Shown: piece by piece, positions 52,737-60,468 of the stretch
Position numbering within the stretch: the first letter of the stretch is position 1
Layout of the letters: every line of letters starts with the position of its first letter
NCBI GenBank assembly: GCA_026706025.1
Contig: JAPOZO010000032.1
Span: forward strand, 28,514 to 92,513
From: Candidatus Poribacteria bacterium
Lineage (GTDB): Bacteria; Poribacteria; WGA-4E; WGA-3G
Length of the DNA stretch: 64,000 nt
Direction of reading: 5' to 3'
Program-made: the position numbers and the translations under genes
Notes under the pieces: generated by a model
What the model was told of the DNA's origin: nothing
The model's input: the letters and a program-made list of their open reading frames with translations, nothing else
The model's database searches: none

Positions 52737-53525
52737 TTAATAAAGGGACATCAAGCCTTCCGTGCCGGGAATCGGTTTACGTTCAAATTCAGGCGTAATC
52801 CAGCGGGCACCTGAGGGTCTACCAGGGTTCCGATAGGCGTAGACTACACACCACCGTGTATCACTGTTTGGTTTTCTGGCACTCACTGCATGTGCGGCAT
52901 GCGTCCACATCAACGCGACTGTACCGGGGGGCGCGGATAACGCCTCAATTTCGAGCGGTTCTCCTGTCTCTGGGTGCTTTCTTCCGACGAGCCAACCTTC
53001 GCGGAGTGCTTGGTCCGTTCGTCCATGGATTCTTGAATCCCGATAGAGATGACTTCCGGAGACTGCTTTTAAACCGCCATCGTCCGGTTCAAAACCGTTG
53101 ACATAGAAGAAGATACGGACAAAACCCAAACTTGGATCGTCATCTGAGTATCCGTGGCTGTGCCATCCAATACCGCCGTTGCCGCCGGGTCTATTCAGAC
53201 TCACACAATGATCGTATCGGATATTATCGCCCAACACCTTTCGTGCGAGTTCAAGCATCTGTGGATGTGCAATCAGGCTTTCGAGATAACTGTCGTATTC
53301 TGCAGAAAATCGATTCGGTTCATGTCCTTCCGTTGACGTACGCGAGAGTTCAAGAATGTGCGACAGCGAACGTGTCAGGTTTTCCTGTGCATCGGGTGTA
53401 AGCACACCGGGTAAAACAAAATGCCCATCCCGATCTAACTTTTCCCGTTCCTGTTCACCAAACGTGTAGGCATGAAACAGTGAATCTCGCCTGTCAAGAC
53501 AGGCTTTCAGGGGGGAGTGTGACAT
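52737..53525 (-). CDS. PhyH-family protein with HSH in place of the HxD iron motif (paralogue B)
   Basis: 262 residues, close paralogue of A over its whole length (shared DGHFVLPG, NRPGGNGG, FVRIFFYVNGF, RWITPEFE). The first iron motif reads WHSHGYSDDDP (H122-S-H124); distal candidates are H209 or H212 and R224. It has an extra N-terminal stretch (MSHSPLKACLDRRDSLFHAYTFGEQ). ATG 53525 follows GGGAGG by seven bases. The terminator-like hairpin at 53557-53597 separates it from the LamG gene, so A and B form a two-gene operon. Confidence 0.86.
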   Translation of the reverse strand: MSHSPLKACLDRRDSLFHAYTFGEQEREKLDRDGHFVLPGVLTPDAQENLTRSLSHILELSRTSTEGHEPNRFSAEYDSYLESLIAHPQMLELARKVLGDNIRYDHCVSLNRPGGNGGIGWHSHGYSDDDPSLGFVRIFFYVNGFEPDDGGLKAVSGSHLYRDSRIHGRTDQALREGWLVGRKHPETGEPLEIEALSAPPGTVALMWTHAAHAVSARKPNSDTRWCVVYAYRNPGRPSGARWITPEFERKPIPGTEGLMSLY

Positions 53526-53556
53526 AAAAACGCCTCCCATTTAGTGGTACTTTTGA

Positions 53557-53597
53557 CAAGACCGAGGATGCCGAGTATTGAACCGGACTCGGTCTTG
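53557..53597 (-). terminator. Hairpin after the LamG gene
   Basis: Ten-base perfect stem CAAGACCGAG / CTCGGTCTTG with a 21-base loop, 35 bases past the LamG stop on the minus strand. No T-run follows, so its efficiency is uncertain. Confidence 0.5.
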
Positions 53598-53631
53598 CCA
53601 AACCAACGCAATCTTGGGGTTTGGGAGTAGG

Positions 53632-54429
53632 TTAATCGGCTTTAATGTCAGCCCAAGTTGTTGCGAGTTTACCTGAAGGTTCAATGTCAGCTGCTGTTTT
53701 TAATCCATCATTCATGAGGGTTTCGAGATCATCACCATCCAAAGCTACATTGAAGATAGCGACATCGTCAATTATTGCACCGAGAAACTGACCCCACTGA
53801 CCGTGTTGTCCAGTGGCGAGATAGATACCTATCAAGAAGGGTTTATCGGTTAGCGGGTTCCTTCCTAAGTCTGGTGTAGTTACACCTTCGCCAATCGAAT
53901 CAGCGTCTATATATACGCCAAAGTCATCACCATCCCAGGTAACGGCAACATGACGCCAATTTGTATCTGGTTCCCAAGGTGCATCTATAAAGTGAAGCGT
54001 GCCGCCTGGGTCATGCGTATGATGTCGGATGATACCGCCATCCCACCAAAATCCAGGTGCCCAATCATCTTTGGTCACAACAGCCATACCGCCAGCGGGT
54101 GGCTTATCTAATTTAACCCAAAGTGCGATCGTGTGTTCACCGCCAACGTTTAAAGAATCATCGTGAGGGATTTCGACGTAATCGTCCGAGCCGTCAAGAC
54201 TCAACCCCTTGCCGAACTTGCCATTCACCCATTTTGCACCACCTTCAATATTGGCATCATTGCCCGTTCCAGAGGAGTCTTTGGCTTTGTTACCATTCCC
54301 CTCATCAAAGAGCCACATGCCGACGCAATCCCCGAAGTCAATTTTAGCAGCACTGATACCTACAAACATCAGACTCATCACCATTAAACTGACACATAAT
54401 AGTTTTAACCTTGTAACTGTCGTTCTCAT
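53632..54429 (-). CDS. Secreted LamG-like protein with WG tail
   Basis: 265 residues. A signal peptide (LKLLCVSLMVMSLMFVGISAAK) precedes a LamG jellyroll: MWLFDEGNGNKAKDSSGTGN, GLSLDGSDDYVEI, HTIALWVKL, WRHVAVTWDGDDFGVYID and AIIDDVAIFNVALDGDDLE. It ends GKLATTWADIKAD, a version of the tail also found on three other exported proteins here. A glycan- or protein-binding role outside the cytoplasm is likely. A GGAGG sequence lies upstream of the ATG at 54429. Confidence 0.9.
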   Translation of the reverse strand: MRTTVTRLKLLCVSLMVMSLMFVGISAAKIDFGDCVGMWLFDEGNGNKAKDSSGTGNDANIEGGAKWVNGKFGKGLSLDGSDDYVEIPHDDSLNVGGEHTIALWVKLDKPPAGGMAVVTKDDWAPGFWWDGGIIRHHTHDPGGTLHFIDAPWEPDTNWRHVAVTWDGDDFGVYIDADSIGEGVTTPDLGRNPLTDKPFLIGIYLATGQHGQWGQFLGAIIDDVAIFNVALDGDDLETLMNDGLKTAADIEPSGKLATTWADIKAD

Positions 54430-54493
54430 CCTTTATTTCCTCCTTCATTATTCTGAAAGCGAAAACCAGCGAATGACCCACTGGTTATTCCTC

Positions 54494-54620
54494 AAATGAG
54501 TTTGTTATCTTTCCCTGAGCCGTTAGTGTAAGCAAGCTCGGGAAAACGAAATACCCGTCGCTCTCCAAGGTTTTTGCTCCTCTCCACCAAATGTGTAGGC
54601 ATGAAAAATTGGGAAACCGA
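54494..54620 (-). pseudogene. Fragment of a PhyH gene, frameshifted
   Basis: On the minus strand, one frame reads IFHAYTFGGEEQK, matching the start of paralogue B (LFHAYTFGEQERE). After a one-base shift the next frame reads DGYFVFPSLLTLTAQ, matching DGHFVLPGLLTVDAQ of paralogue A. Only about 40 codons survive and the frame then ends in a stop. This is a decayed third copy of the tandem PhyH family. Confidence 0.72.
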
Positions 54621-54775
54621 GTGAAACCCAACGCTTTGGATACCTTGAAGGTTCCGAGACCCTGACAGTCTAAAGTTGGGTTTCACTACGTTCATGAGTA
54701 AATATAGTGGGATATTACTTTCAGGTGTCTTTGGCCTACCAACATCCCACTTCTCAACACCGTTCAACCCAACCT
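54621..54775. repeat. Nested inverted-repeat cluster
   Basis: GTGAAACCCAAC (54621-54632) pairs exactly with GTTGGGTTTCAC (54675-54686). Downstream AGTGGGAT and ATCCCACT form a second pair, and CAACCCAACCTACG near 54765 is a further half-site of the GTTGGGTTTCAC element. No coding potential. Confidence 0.6.
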
Positions 54776-54849
54776 ACGGGACTTCACTGTATAATATATC
54801 ATGAAATTTCGTTATTTTCAAGTAAAATTCAGTCCGTGTTGAAATAGGG

Positions 54850-55689
54850 CTATTTCAGTTCAGGTCCCGGATTCCGATTCCATTTTAGCGGTTCAACGTC
54901 GTTTTCACAGACGGGTGCGAGTTCGGCAATTCGCGCCCAATCGGCATCCGACCAAGCGAGACTCTGTCGGAGTCTACCGATATGTGCTTGCATTCTTGTA
55001 GGTAACAACGCAAAAAATGGATGATACCAGAGTGTAATCACAGTCCGGCGTTCATCGGATTGATTGCCGTGTGAAGCGTGTAGCAACCGAGAATCACCGA
55101 TAACCAAGTCTCCCGCTTTCACGGATATGTCAACTTCACCCGAAAAGTGTTGATAGGCAGGATGGTTAGCATCATCAACGCGCTGGAGTGCTTCGCCGTG
55201 AGCATCGGGCAATATATCATGCAGGGGGTGTCGCTTGAGATGCGAACCTTTAATCACACGGAGGCACCCGTTGGACGGTGTTGTGTCAACCAAATAGTAC
55301 ATAAGGAACAGCTGCTGAGGCAGTGCTGTGTAGCTGCAGGGATCGTTCCACCCCCACCAGTCCTGATGCCAAAATAGGGGTGGGCTCTGCGGCGGTTTGC
55401 TGATGACATACCCCGATGACCATTTCGGTCTCAAGAACCCTAAAGCGTCAAGAGCCTGCAATGTACGCGGGTAAACGACGAGCTCCGCGAACAGCGGATG
55501 CATATACACGCTAATCATACTGCCAGAGGAGCGATAGGCTTCGCGTTGGTCTTCCGTTTGTGCCTCAAGCAATTCATCAGTCACCGTCCGAAGTTGCGTA
55601 AGCATCTCTTCCTTCAAGACATCCGCAACAACACAGTAACCGTCGGTGATTAATTGATCGTATTTCTCTTTCGGTTTTTTGACGTTCAT
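54850..55689 (-). CDS. Phytanoyl-CoA dioxygenase family (PhyH) protein with intact iron site
   Basis: 279 residues. The iron triad is intact: H108-Q-D110 (FWHQDWWGW) and distal H204 (RLLHASHGN), with R214/R215 as the likely 2-oxoglutarate binder. LITDGYCVVADVL and RVIKGSHLKRHP are family strings. It has the typical PhyH length. The ATG at 55689 follows AGGAG; a start at 55710 is in frame but less likely. It follows the methyltransferase gene by 17 bases, suggesting a small-molecule tailoring pair (methylation plus hydroxylation). The substrate is unknown. Confidence 0.9.
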   Translation of the reverse strand: MNVKKPKEKYDQLITDGYCVVADVLKEEMLTQLRTVTDELLEAQTEDQREAYRSSGSMISVYMHPLFAELVVYPRTLQALDALGFLRPKWSSGYVISKPPQSPPLFWHQDWWGWNDPCSYTALPQQLFLMYYLVDTTPSNGCLRVIKGSHLKRHPLHDILPDAHGEALQRVDDANHPAYQHFSGEVDISVKAGDLVIGDSRLLHASHGNQSDERRTVITLWYHPFFALLPTRMQAHIGRLRQSLAWSDADWARIAELAPVCENDVEPLKWNRNPGPELK

Positions 55690-55706
55690 ATTTGCTCCTG
55701 TCGCTA

Positions 55707-56480
55707 TCACTTTTCAGCCACTACGGAAAACCCATTATCATTCTCTGGATGGAAGTCTTCCAAACTACGTTTCTTGTAGAAATGGAAATCCTTAAATCCC
55801 ACCTCCATAAGACAGTTTTTGAGTTCGTCTGGTGGGAGGTGCATAGTAGAAAAATCGCACTTGTAGTGTTTATGCGTTTCTAAATCTATCCTAAGCCAAG
55901 CGCATCGTTCAACATCACTGTTTTCGTCATACTCACTCCTCTGCAGGACAAAAACGTTTTTCTTAATTTCACTCAAATTATCCACTGGAAGTTGCTTTTT
56001 TAGTATTGAATGATTTGAATGTACGAAATAAACCCTGCCATTAGGTGTGAGTGCTTTATGGACTCGGTTTAAGAGCGACATCAAACCTTCCTTGGATTGA
56101 TAGAAAAACGAACCCTCGAAGAAAATAACAGTAAACCTTTCTTCAAAACGCATTTCATTATAGTCACCGAGAATAAATTCAATCTCCAAATTTTCACGTT
56201 GCGTAATTTTCTCGGCTTCCGCAAGAAAGTTAGGTGATAGGTCCATGCCAATAACGTGATAGCCACGCCGTACAAATTCACGCGAATAACTGCCAATTCC
56301 GCAACCTGCTTCTAATATTTTGTCATCTTTAGATAGTAACAGTGCTTTTTCATAGAAAGGGAAATGCCTTTCCACAAATTCGGGTGTCTCAAAATTGTAG
56401 CTGCCTGCTCCAAGATACCATTCATCATAGACTTCGTGTCCGAAATCAGTCCTAAGAAACTCGTGAGGGAGATCGTTCAT
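55707..56480 (-). CDS. Class I SAM-dependent methyltransferase
   Basis: 257 residues. Motif I LEAGCGIGSYS (about 56-66) and motif II-III VIGMDLSPNFL and FILGDYNEM fit the class I fold. The rest is a SAM-dependent methyltransferase of unclear substrate; MNDLPHEFLRTDFGHEVYDEWYLGAGSYNF is a characteristic opening. GGAGGAAAAA precedes the ATG by four bases, a strong initiation signal. It lies upstream of the PhyH gene in a two-gene operon. Confidence 0.88.
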   Translation of the reverse strand: MNDLPHEFLRTDFGHEVYDEWYLGAGSYNFETPEFVERHFPFYEKALLLSKDDKILEAGCGIGSYSREFVRRGYHVIGMDLSPNFLAEAEKITQRENLEIEFILGDYNEMRFEERFTVIFFEGSFFYQSKEGLMSLLNRVHKALTPNGRVYFVHSNHSILKKQLPVDNLSEIKKNVFVLQRSEYDENSDVERCAWLRIDLETHKHYKCDFSTMHLPPDELKNCLMEVGFKDFHFYKKRSLEDFHPENDNGFSVVAEK

Positions 56481-56682
56481 TTTTCCTCCTAAAGTAAAGA
56501 TAGGTTATTCCTTGCCCAGGTTCATTCGTTCCTTTATCCATCAAACCACACTTAGAAATAAATGTCAAATGAATTTCGGGGGCATTCAGTTAGCATGTCT
56601 AAGGAACTTCGCGGCTGGACATAGGATTTACCTGAAGGAATAGAAGGATGGAAGTATGAGAAACATACTTATAAAGAGAAGA

Positions 56683-56706
56683 AGGCGCGATTAAAAAATC
56701 GCGCCT
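56683..56706 (-). terminator. Hairpin downstream of the cadherin/FlgD-like gene
   Basis: Ten-base perfect stem AGGCGCGATT / AATCGCGCCT with loop AAAA, 12 bases past the stop on the minus strand. No T-run; member of the gene-end hairpin set. Confidence 0.6.
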
Positions 56707-56717
56707 ATAGAAAAAGG

Positions 56718-57909
56718 TTACTTGAGGATAACCATTTTGCGTAGTGGAGATACAGCGTCCGCTTGGAGTTGGTAAAAATAGATACCATTGGCAACACGTT
56801 CACCAAAATCGTTCTTACCATCCCAATAGGCTGCACGGTTTCTACTGATGTAATAGCCTGCTGATTGATACCCCAACTCTAAATGCCGGACGACTGTGCC
56901 GTGTGCATTATAGATAGGAATCTGTACATTCGCAGCCTTCGCCAAGCGATACGGTATCCATGTCTCAGGGTTAAATGGATTTGGATAGTTCGCGAGTAGC
57001 ACGGTCTTGTCCGGAGGCGTTGATACCAGAACGCTTTGAAGCATAACAATTGCACGCTGGTACGTCAGGGTTCCGTCGTTTTCAGCATACAACCTCTGCA
57101 GATGTGCTTGAAGTTTTTTTTTCATCCAAGGTCTTAAGCAACGCTGGTTCCAGAAGGGAGGTTGTTTTGTCAGCCTTAATAGTCGGTGCAGATGCTACTG
57201 TCTTTTCAGGTAAGACATTAATAGTGACAATAATGCTATCTATCTGACTGCCGTCCGAGACTACGACTTTTACTTTATAATTTGGCTCGGTTTCATGATC
57301 CAATGCCGTCTTGGTTTTCAATTGCCCCGTGCGGCTATCAATTTCAAAAGCATCATCCTCATTGTCATTGAGGCTGTATTCCAAAGTCTCACCCATGTCT
57401 GCATCCGTCGCTGACACAGGATCCCCGACATTCGCACCTATTGCTGCTGTTTCTTCTATCTCGCGGGTTGTCTCGTCCCCTTCTGTAAACGTTGGTGCTT
57501 CATTGACATCGGTTACTGTAATGTTCACCGTGATTACGTCTGTGGCTGGACTTCCCCAGTCTAATACCGTGACCCTTACTTGATAAGTGTTCTTTTTTTC
57601 GTAGTTCAATCGGGCCTTAGTCTTCAACTGCAAACTACCCGGAGCAACACGGGAAACGTCGAATGCCCTCCAATTAGGGCCACTAAAAGAGACACCGATG
57701 CATTCATCAGGCAAATTCGTGGAATATCTCAACGGTTCTCCAATGTTCGTATCTGCGGGTGTATTTTCGGCTATTTCACGAGTGGTTGTGTCGCCTTCTA
57801 CGAATTCTACTCTTCTGTGCGCATAGCTCATTGTGGGTATACTATATATGAAAAATAATGCCGTAAAAATGAGCATGCTGAGTTTTTGCGTCAAAATTTG
57901 CTGTTTCAT
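56718..57909 (-). pseudogene. Frameshifted cadherin-repeat surface protein with C-terminal FlgD/sorting-type domain
   Basis: The N-terminal frame (57909 to 57082) encodes a signal peptide (MKQQILTQKLSMLIFTALFF) and two cadherin-like repeats (EFVEGDTTTREIAENT..., TFTEGDETTREIEETA...; LDHETEPNYKVKVVVSDG), and ends after LLKTLDEKKTSSTSAEVVC. The other frame, 57125-56718, encodes LQAHLQRLYAE, VLLANYPNPFNPETWIPY, NAHGTVVRHLELG, YYISRNRAAYWDG and GIYFYQLQADAVSPLRKMVILK: a FlgD-like/type-IX-like C-terminal sorting domain. The junction is a run of nine A on the minus strand (57114-57122); removing one A joins the frames as LDEKKLQAHLQ. Either a real or assembly frameshift, or transcriptional slippage on A9. 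GGAG precedes the start at 57909. Confidence 0.85.
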
Positions 57910-58065
57910 GATAAACTCCATTTTAGATGTGTTTATTTTATGAGGTTTCTTATTCAGGAAACTGCGGTTTATTTCTTAAAAATTGTTTTTTATGAATTTA
58001 GTTTGTTGCACACGCTGCAAATTGCGTTTCATTTTAAATAATATCGTCAAATCGCGTCGTATGCT

Positions 58066-58090
58066 CCAGAGTGATAACACTCCGGTTTTT
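58066..58090 (+). terminator. Hairpin plus T-run with no upstream gene
   Basis: CCAGAGTG-ATAA-CACTCCGG followed by TTTTT on the plus strand has the form of an intrinsic terminator (one mismatch in the stem). No plus-strand gene precedes it within 7 kb, so it may end an undetected small RNA, or be chance. Confidence 0.4.
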
Positions 58091-58225
58091 AATCGATAAG
58101 CACAGTTTCCTGAAAAACACAATAATTTGTTAAAACTAATCATTCCAACCCTTAAACGATATTCAATCCAAAACAGTTTACCCTTAAATAATATGACTTT
58201 GTCCATAATAAAATTTCTGGCTATC

Positions 58226-58253
58226 TTGACTTTTTTTCGAGATATGCTATCAT
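58226..58253 (+). promoter_or_regulatory. Sigma-70-type promoter for the CurA-like gene
   Basis: TTGACT (58226-58231), 16-base spacer, TATCAT (58248-58253), both 5/6 matches, 52 bases before the ATG at 58305. Confidence 0.55.
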
Positions 58254-58304
58254 TAGATTAACATCGTTTAAGCAAAGTTAGATTATCAATTGGTAGGAGA
58301 AAAA

Positions 58305-59300
58305 ATGTCGAACATTGTAAGCCGACAAATTCGTCTTAAAAACCGGATCGTTGGGATGCCTAAGGAAAGCGACTTTGAAGTTGTAGAGGTGCCTCTCCCT
58401 GAACCTGCTGGAGGCGAGGTATTAGTCCAAAATCTTTATACATCAGTAGACCCGTATATGCGCGGTGGCATGCGGTCCGCTGAACTCGGTAAACCGCTGG
58501 AAGGTAGGTGTGCAGGTCGGATTGTCCAGTCAAATAGCGATGCGTTTAAAGTTGGAGATCATGTGACGGGAATGTTAGGATGGCGGGATCATTACATTGC
58601 GTCAGCAGAGAGTGTCACCGCTGTTGATTTGACGATTGCCCCACTGCAGTCGTTTTTAGGCGCGGTTGGTATGCCTGGACGTACTGCTTACTTCGGGTTT
58701 CTGGAGATCGGTCAACCCGAAGCAGGCGAAACCGTTTTCGTCTCCGCCGCGGCAGGCGCGGTCGGTTCGATTGTTTGTCAAATCGGGAAAATCAAAGGCT
58801 GTCGAGTTGTAGCGAGTGCCGGTTCAGATCAGAAAGTTGCATGGTTACTTGAGACAGCCGGTGTTGATGCAGCTTTTAACTATAAAAATGTAGATGACTT
58901 GGAAGCCGAACTCAGAAAACATTGTCCTGATGGACTTGACATCTACTTTGAAAATGTTGGTGGAAGACATCTGCAAGCAGCACTCGCGGTAATGAATATG
59001 CACGGACGTATCCCGCTGTGTGGCATGATTTCTCAATATAACGATATTGAACCTACGCCAGGTCCGACAAACCTCAGTGCGGCTATCGGCAAACGGATTA
59101 AACTACAAGGGTTTATTGTTACCGATTTCATGACGCGGAACCCTGAATTCTACAGCGACATGCGCCAATGGATATCCGAAGGTAAAATACAGTGGGAAGA
59201 GACAATTGTAGAGGGATTAGAGAATGCACCAAAAGCGTTTATCTCGCTTTTCACAGGCGAAAAACTCGGAAAGGTCATCGTTAAAGTCGAGTCTGAATAA
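58305..59300 (+). CDS. NADP-dependent oxidoreductase (leukotriene B4 12-hydroxydehydrogenase/CurA-like)
   Basis: 331 residues of the zinc-independent MDR group. SVDPYMRGGM and GYGVGMPGRTAYFGF-like GAVGMPGRTAYFG are diagnostic of the prostaglandin reductase/CurA subgroup, with the NADP motif AAAGAVGSIVCQIGKIKGC (about 152-170). No zinc ligands are present. It reduces activated alkenes or ketones in related enzymes. ATG 58305 follows GGAG. A second dehydrogenase follows after 57 bases; both may be one transcript. Confidence 0.9.
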   Translation: MSNIVSRQIRLKNRIVGMPKESDFEVVEVPLPEPAGGEVLVQNLYTSVDPYMRGGMRSAELGKPLEGRCAGRIVQSNSDAFKVGDHVTGMLGWRDHYIASAESVTAVDLTIAPLQSFLGAVGMPGRTAYFGFLEIGQPEAGETVFVSAAAGAVGSIVCQIGKIKGCRVVASAGSDQKVAWLLETAGVDAAFNYKNVDDLEAELRKHCPDGLDIYFENVGGRHLQAALAVMNMHGRIPLCGMISQYNDIEPTPGPTNLSAAIGKRIKLQGFIVTDFMTRNPEFYSDMRQWISEGKIQWEETIVEGLENAPKAFISLFTGEKLGKVIVKVESE

Positions 59301-59357
59301 TAAGGCATAGGGAGTCGCGACCAAAGTTCGCTCCTACAGTAGGAAAGGAGTTTTACA

Positions 59358-60410
59358 ATGGGAACCAGAACTGCACGTGCCACCGTAATGAGTGGCAAAG
59401 ATTTTGAAATCCGAGAATATCCAATCGTTGATCCTGAACCCGGTACGGTTCTCGTACGTCAGGAGTTAGGCGGTATTTGCGGCACCGACCTCCACAACTG
59501 GGAATTTCAGCACATCAACCACGATATTATTCTCGGACACGAGAACGTCGGTGTGATTGAGACTTTAGGTGAGGGCGTTGAAACAGACTACCTCGGAAAC
59601 CCCGTTAAAGTAGGCGACAGGATCGCCCTTTCTCCGAGCGGTGGTCTCGGATTTTCGCCATCGGAAGAAGCACCGTATCTGCGCGGCGGCTTCAGTGAAT
59701 ACATCTACCTATCAAACCCGTCAACAAATATGTTTCTTAAAACCGATCTCCCGCCTGAAATTGCCGTTCTCGCGGAACCGGCTTCGTGTGCCGCGCATTG
59801 CATATCGCGTGGAAAAATCGAATTCGGGGATACGGTTGTGATTCAGGGAACCGGTCCCATCGGGCTGCTCGCGCTTAATTGGGCGAGAGTCTCTGGAGCG
59901 GGTAGGCTTATCGTCGTCGGTGGCCCTCCGGGAAGACTTGAAATGGCGAAAAGGTTGGGCGCAGACCTCACAATCGACATCGCCGAAGTGCCGGATCCTG
60001 AAGAACGCAAGCGGATTGTCCGAGAAAATACGTCACAAGGCGAAGGGGCGGATGTCGTCTACGAATGCACCGGTTTCCTTGCTGCTATCCCTGAAGGCTT
60101 AGATTACATCCGATATGGTGGGACTTACGTTGTATACGGACATTTCGTGGATGTTGGTAGCTTTGACTGCAATCCGAACCAGATGCTAATGCGGAAAAAC
60201 CTTCGTTTGGAAGCCGGTTGGGGCTTTGAGCGGAAGCACTTCCTTCGTGCTATCCCGATGTTGGAAAAGCATGCATCCCTCTTCGACGGTTTTGTGAGCC
60301 ATATTCTCCCGTTGGAGGATGTGTCCAAAGGCTTTGACGCACTTCACGGGAGCTATCACTTAGATGGGAAAGATGCGATTAAGATCGCTGTCAAAGGCGG
60401 TGCTGCCTAA
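59358..60410 (+). CDS. Zinc-binding dehydrogenase lacking the structural-zinc loop
   Basis: 350 residues. Catalytic zinc ligands are C41 (GICGTDLHNWE) and H61-E62 (GHE); the Rossmann motif IQGTGPIGLLALNWA lies near 160. The loop that normally holds four structural-zinc cysteines reads SPSGGLGFSPSEEAPY without cysteine. It probably oxidises a polyol or amino alcohol; substrate unknown. GGAG lies close to the start. The hairpin at 60435-60459 follows, between it and the convergent Gfo/Idh/MocA gene. Confidence 0.9.
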   Translation: MGTRTARATVMSGKDFEIREYPIVDPEPGTVLVRQELGGICGTDLHNWEFQHINHDIILGHENVGVIETLGEGVETDYLGNPVKVGDRIALSPSGGLGFSPSEEAPYLRGGFSEYIYLSNPSTNMFLKTDLPPEIAVLAEPASCAAHCISRGKIEFGDTVVIQGTGPIGLLALNWARVSGAGRLIVVGGPPGRLEMAKRLGADLTIDIAEVPDPEERKRIVRENTSQGEGADVVYECTGFLAAIPEGLDYIRYGGTYVVYGHFVDVGSFDCNPNQMLMRKNLRLEAGWGFERKHFLRAIPMLEKHASLFDGFVSHILPLEDVSKGFDALHGSYHLDGKDAIKIAVKGGAA

Positions 60411-60434
60411 AAGGAGATGCCTTAACTTGAATCG

Positions 60435-60459
60435 TAGGCGCGCTTTCGGAGCGCGCCTA
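60435..60459. terminator. Bidirectional hairpin between convergent genes
   Basis: Ten-base perfect stem TAGGCGCGCT / AGCGCGCCTA with loop TTCGG, midway between two convergent stops. Member of the gene-end hairpin set; no T-run. Confidence 0.65.
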
Positions 60460-60468
60460 TAAACCGCT

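Larger units (their letters stand above)
54430..54849. other. 420-base gap with PhyH remnant and palindromes
   Basis: The gap between the LamG and PhyH genes contains a PhyH pseudogene fragment (54494-54620) and a cluster of nested inverted repeats (54621-54775). The open frame across part of it has no Shine-Dalgarno and no coding character of its own. Confidence 0.55.
57910..58304. other. Divergent intergenic region, about 395 bases
   Basis: AT-rich gap between the cadherin-type gene and a dehydrogenase gene. It contains a plus-strand terminator-like hairpin with T-run at 58066-58090 and the dehydrogenase promoter at 58226-58253. No credible coding frame. Confidence 0.5.

Noticed and set aside
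54492..54767. 91-codon minus-strand open frame in the LamG/PhyH gap
   Set aside because: It reads through the PhyH remnant and palindromes in a different frame from the remnant, with no start signal.
56718..57909. Two independent genes in place of one frameshifted gene
   Set aside because: The sorting-type domain has no start of its own beyond the A run, and frame fusion restores a typical surface-protein architecture.
57976..58206. 76-codon minus-strand open frame in the gap before the CurA-like gene
   Set aside because: No Shine-Dalgarno, low-complexity AT-rich content, and no domain.
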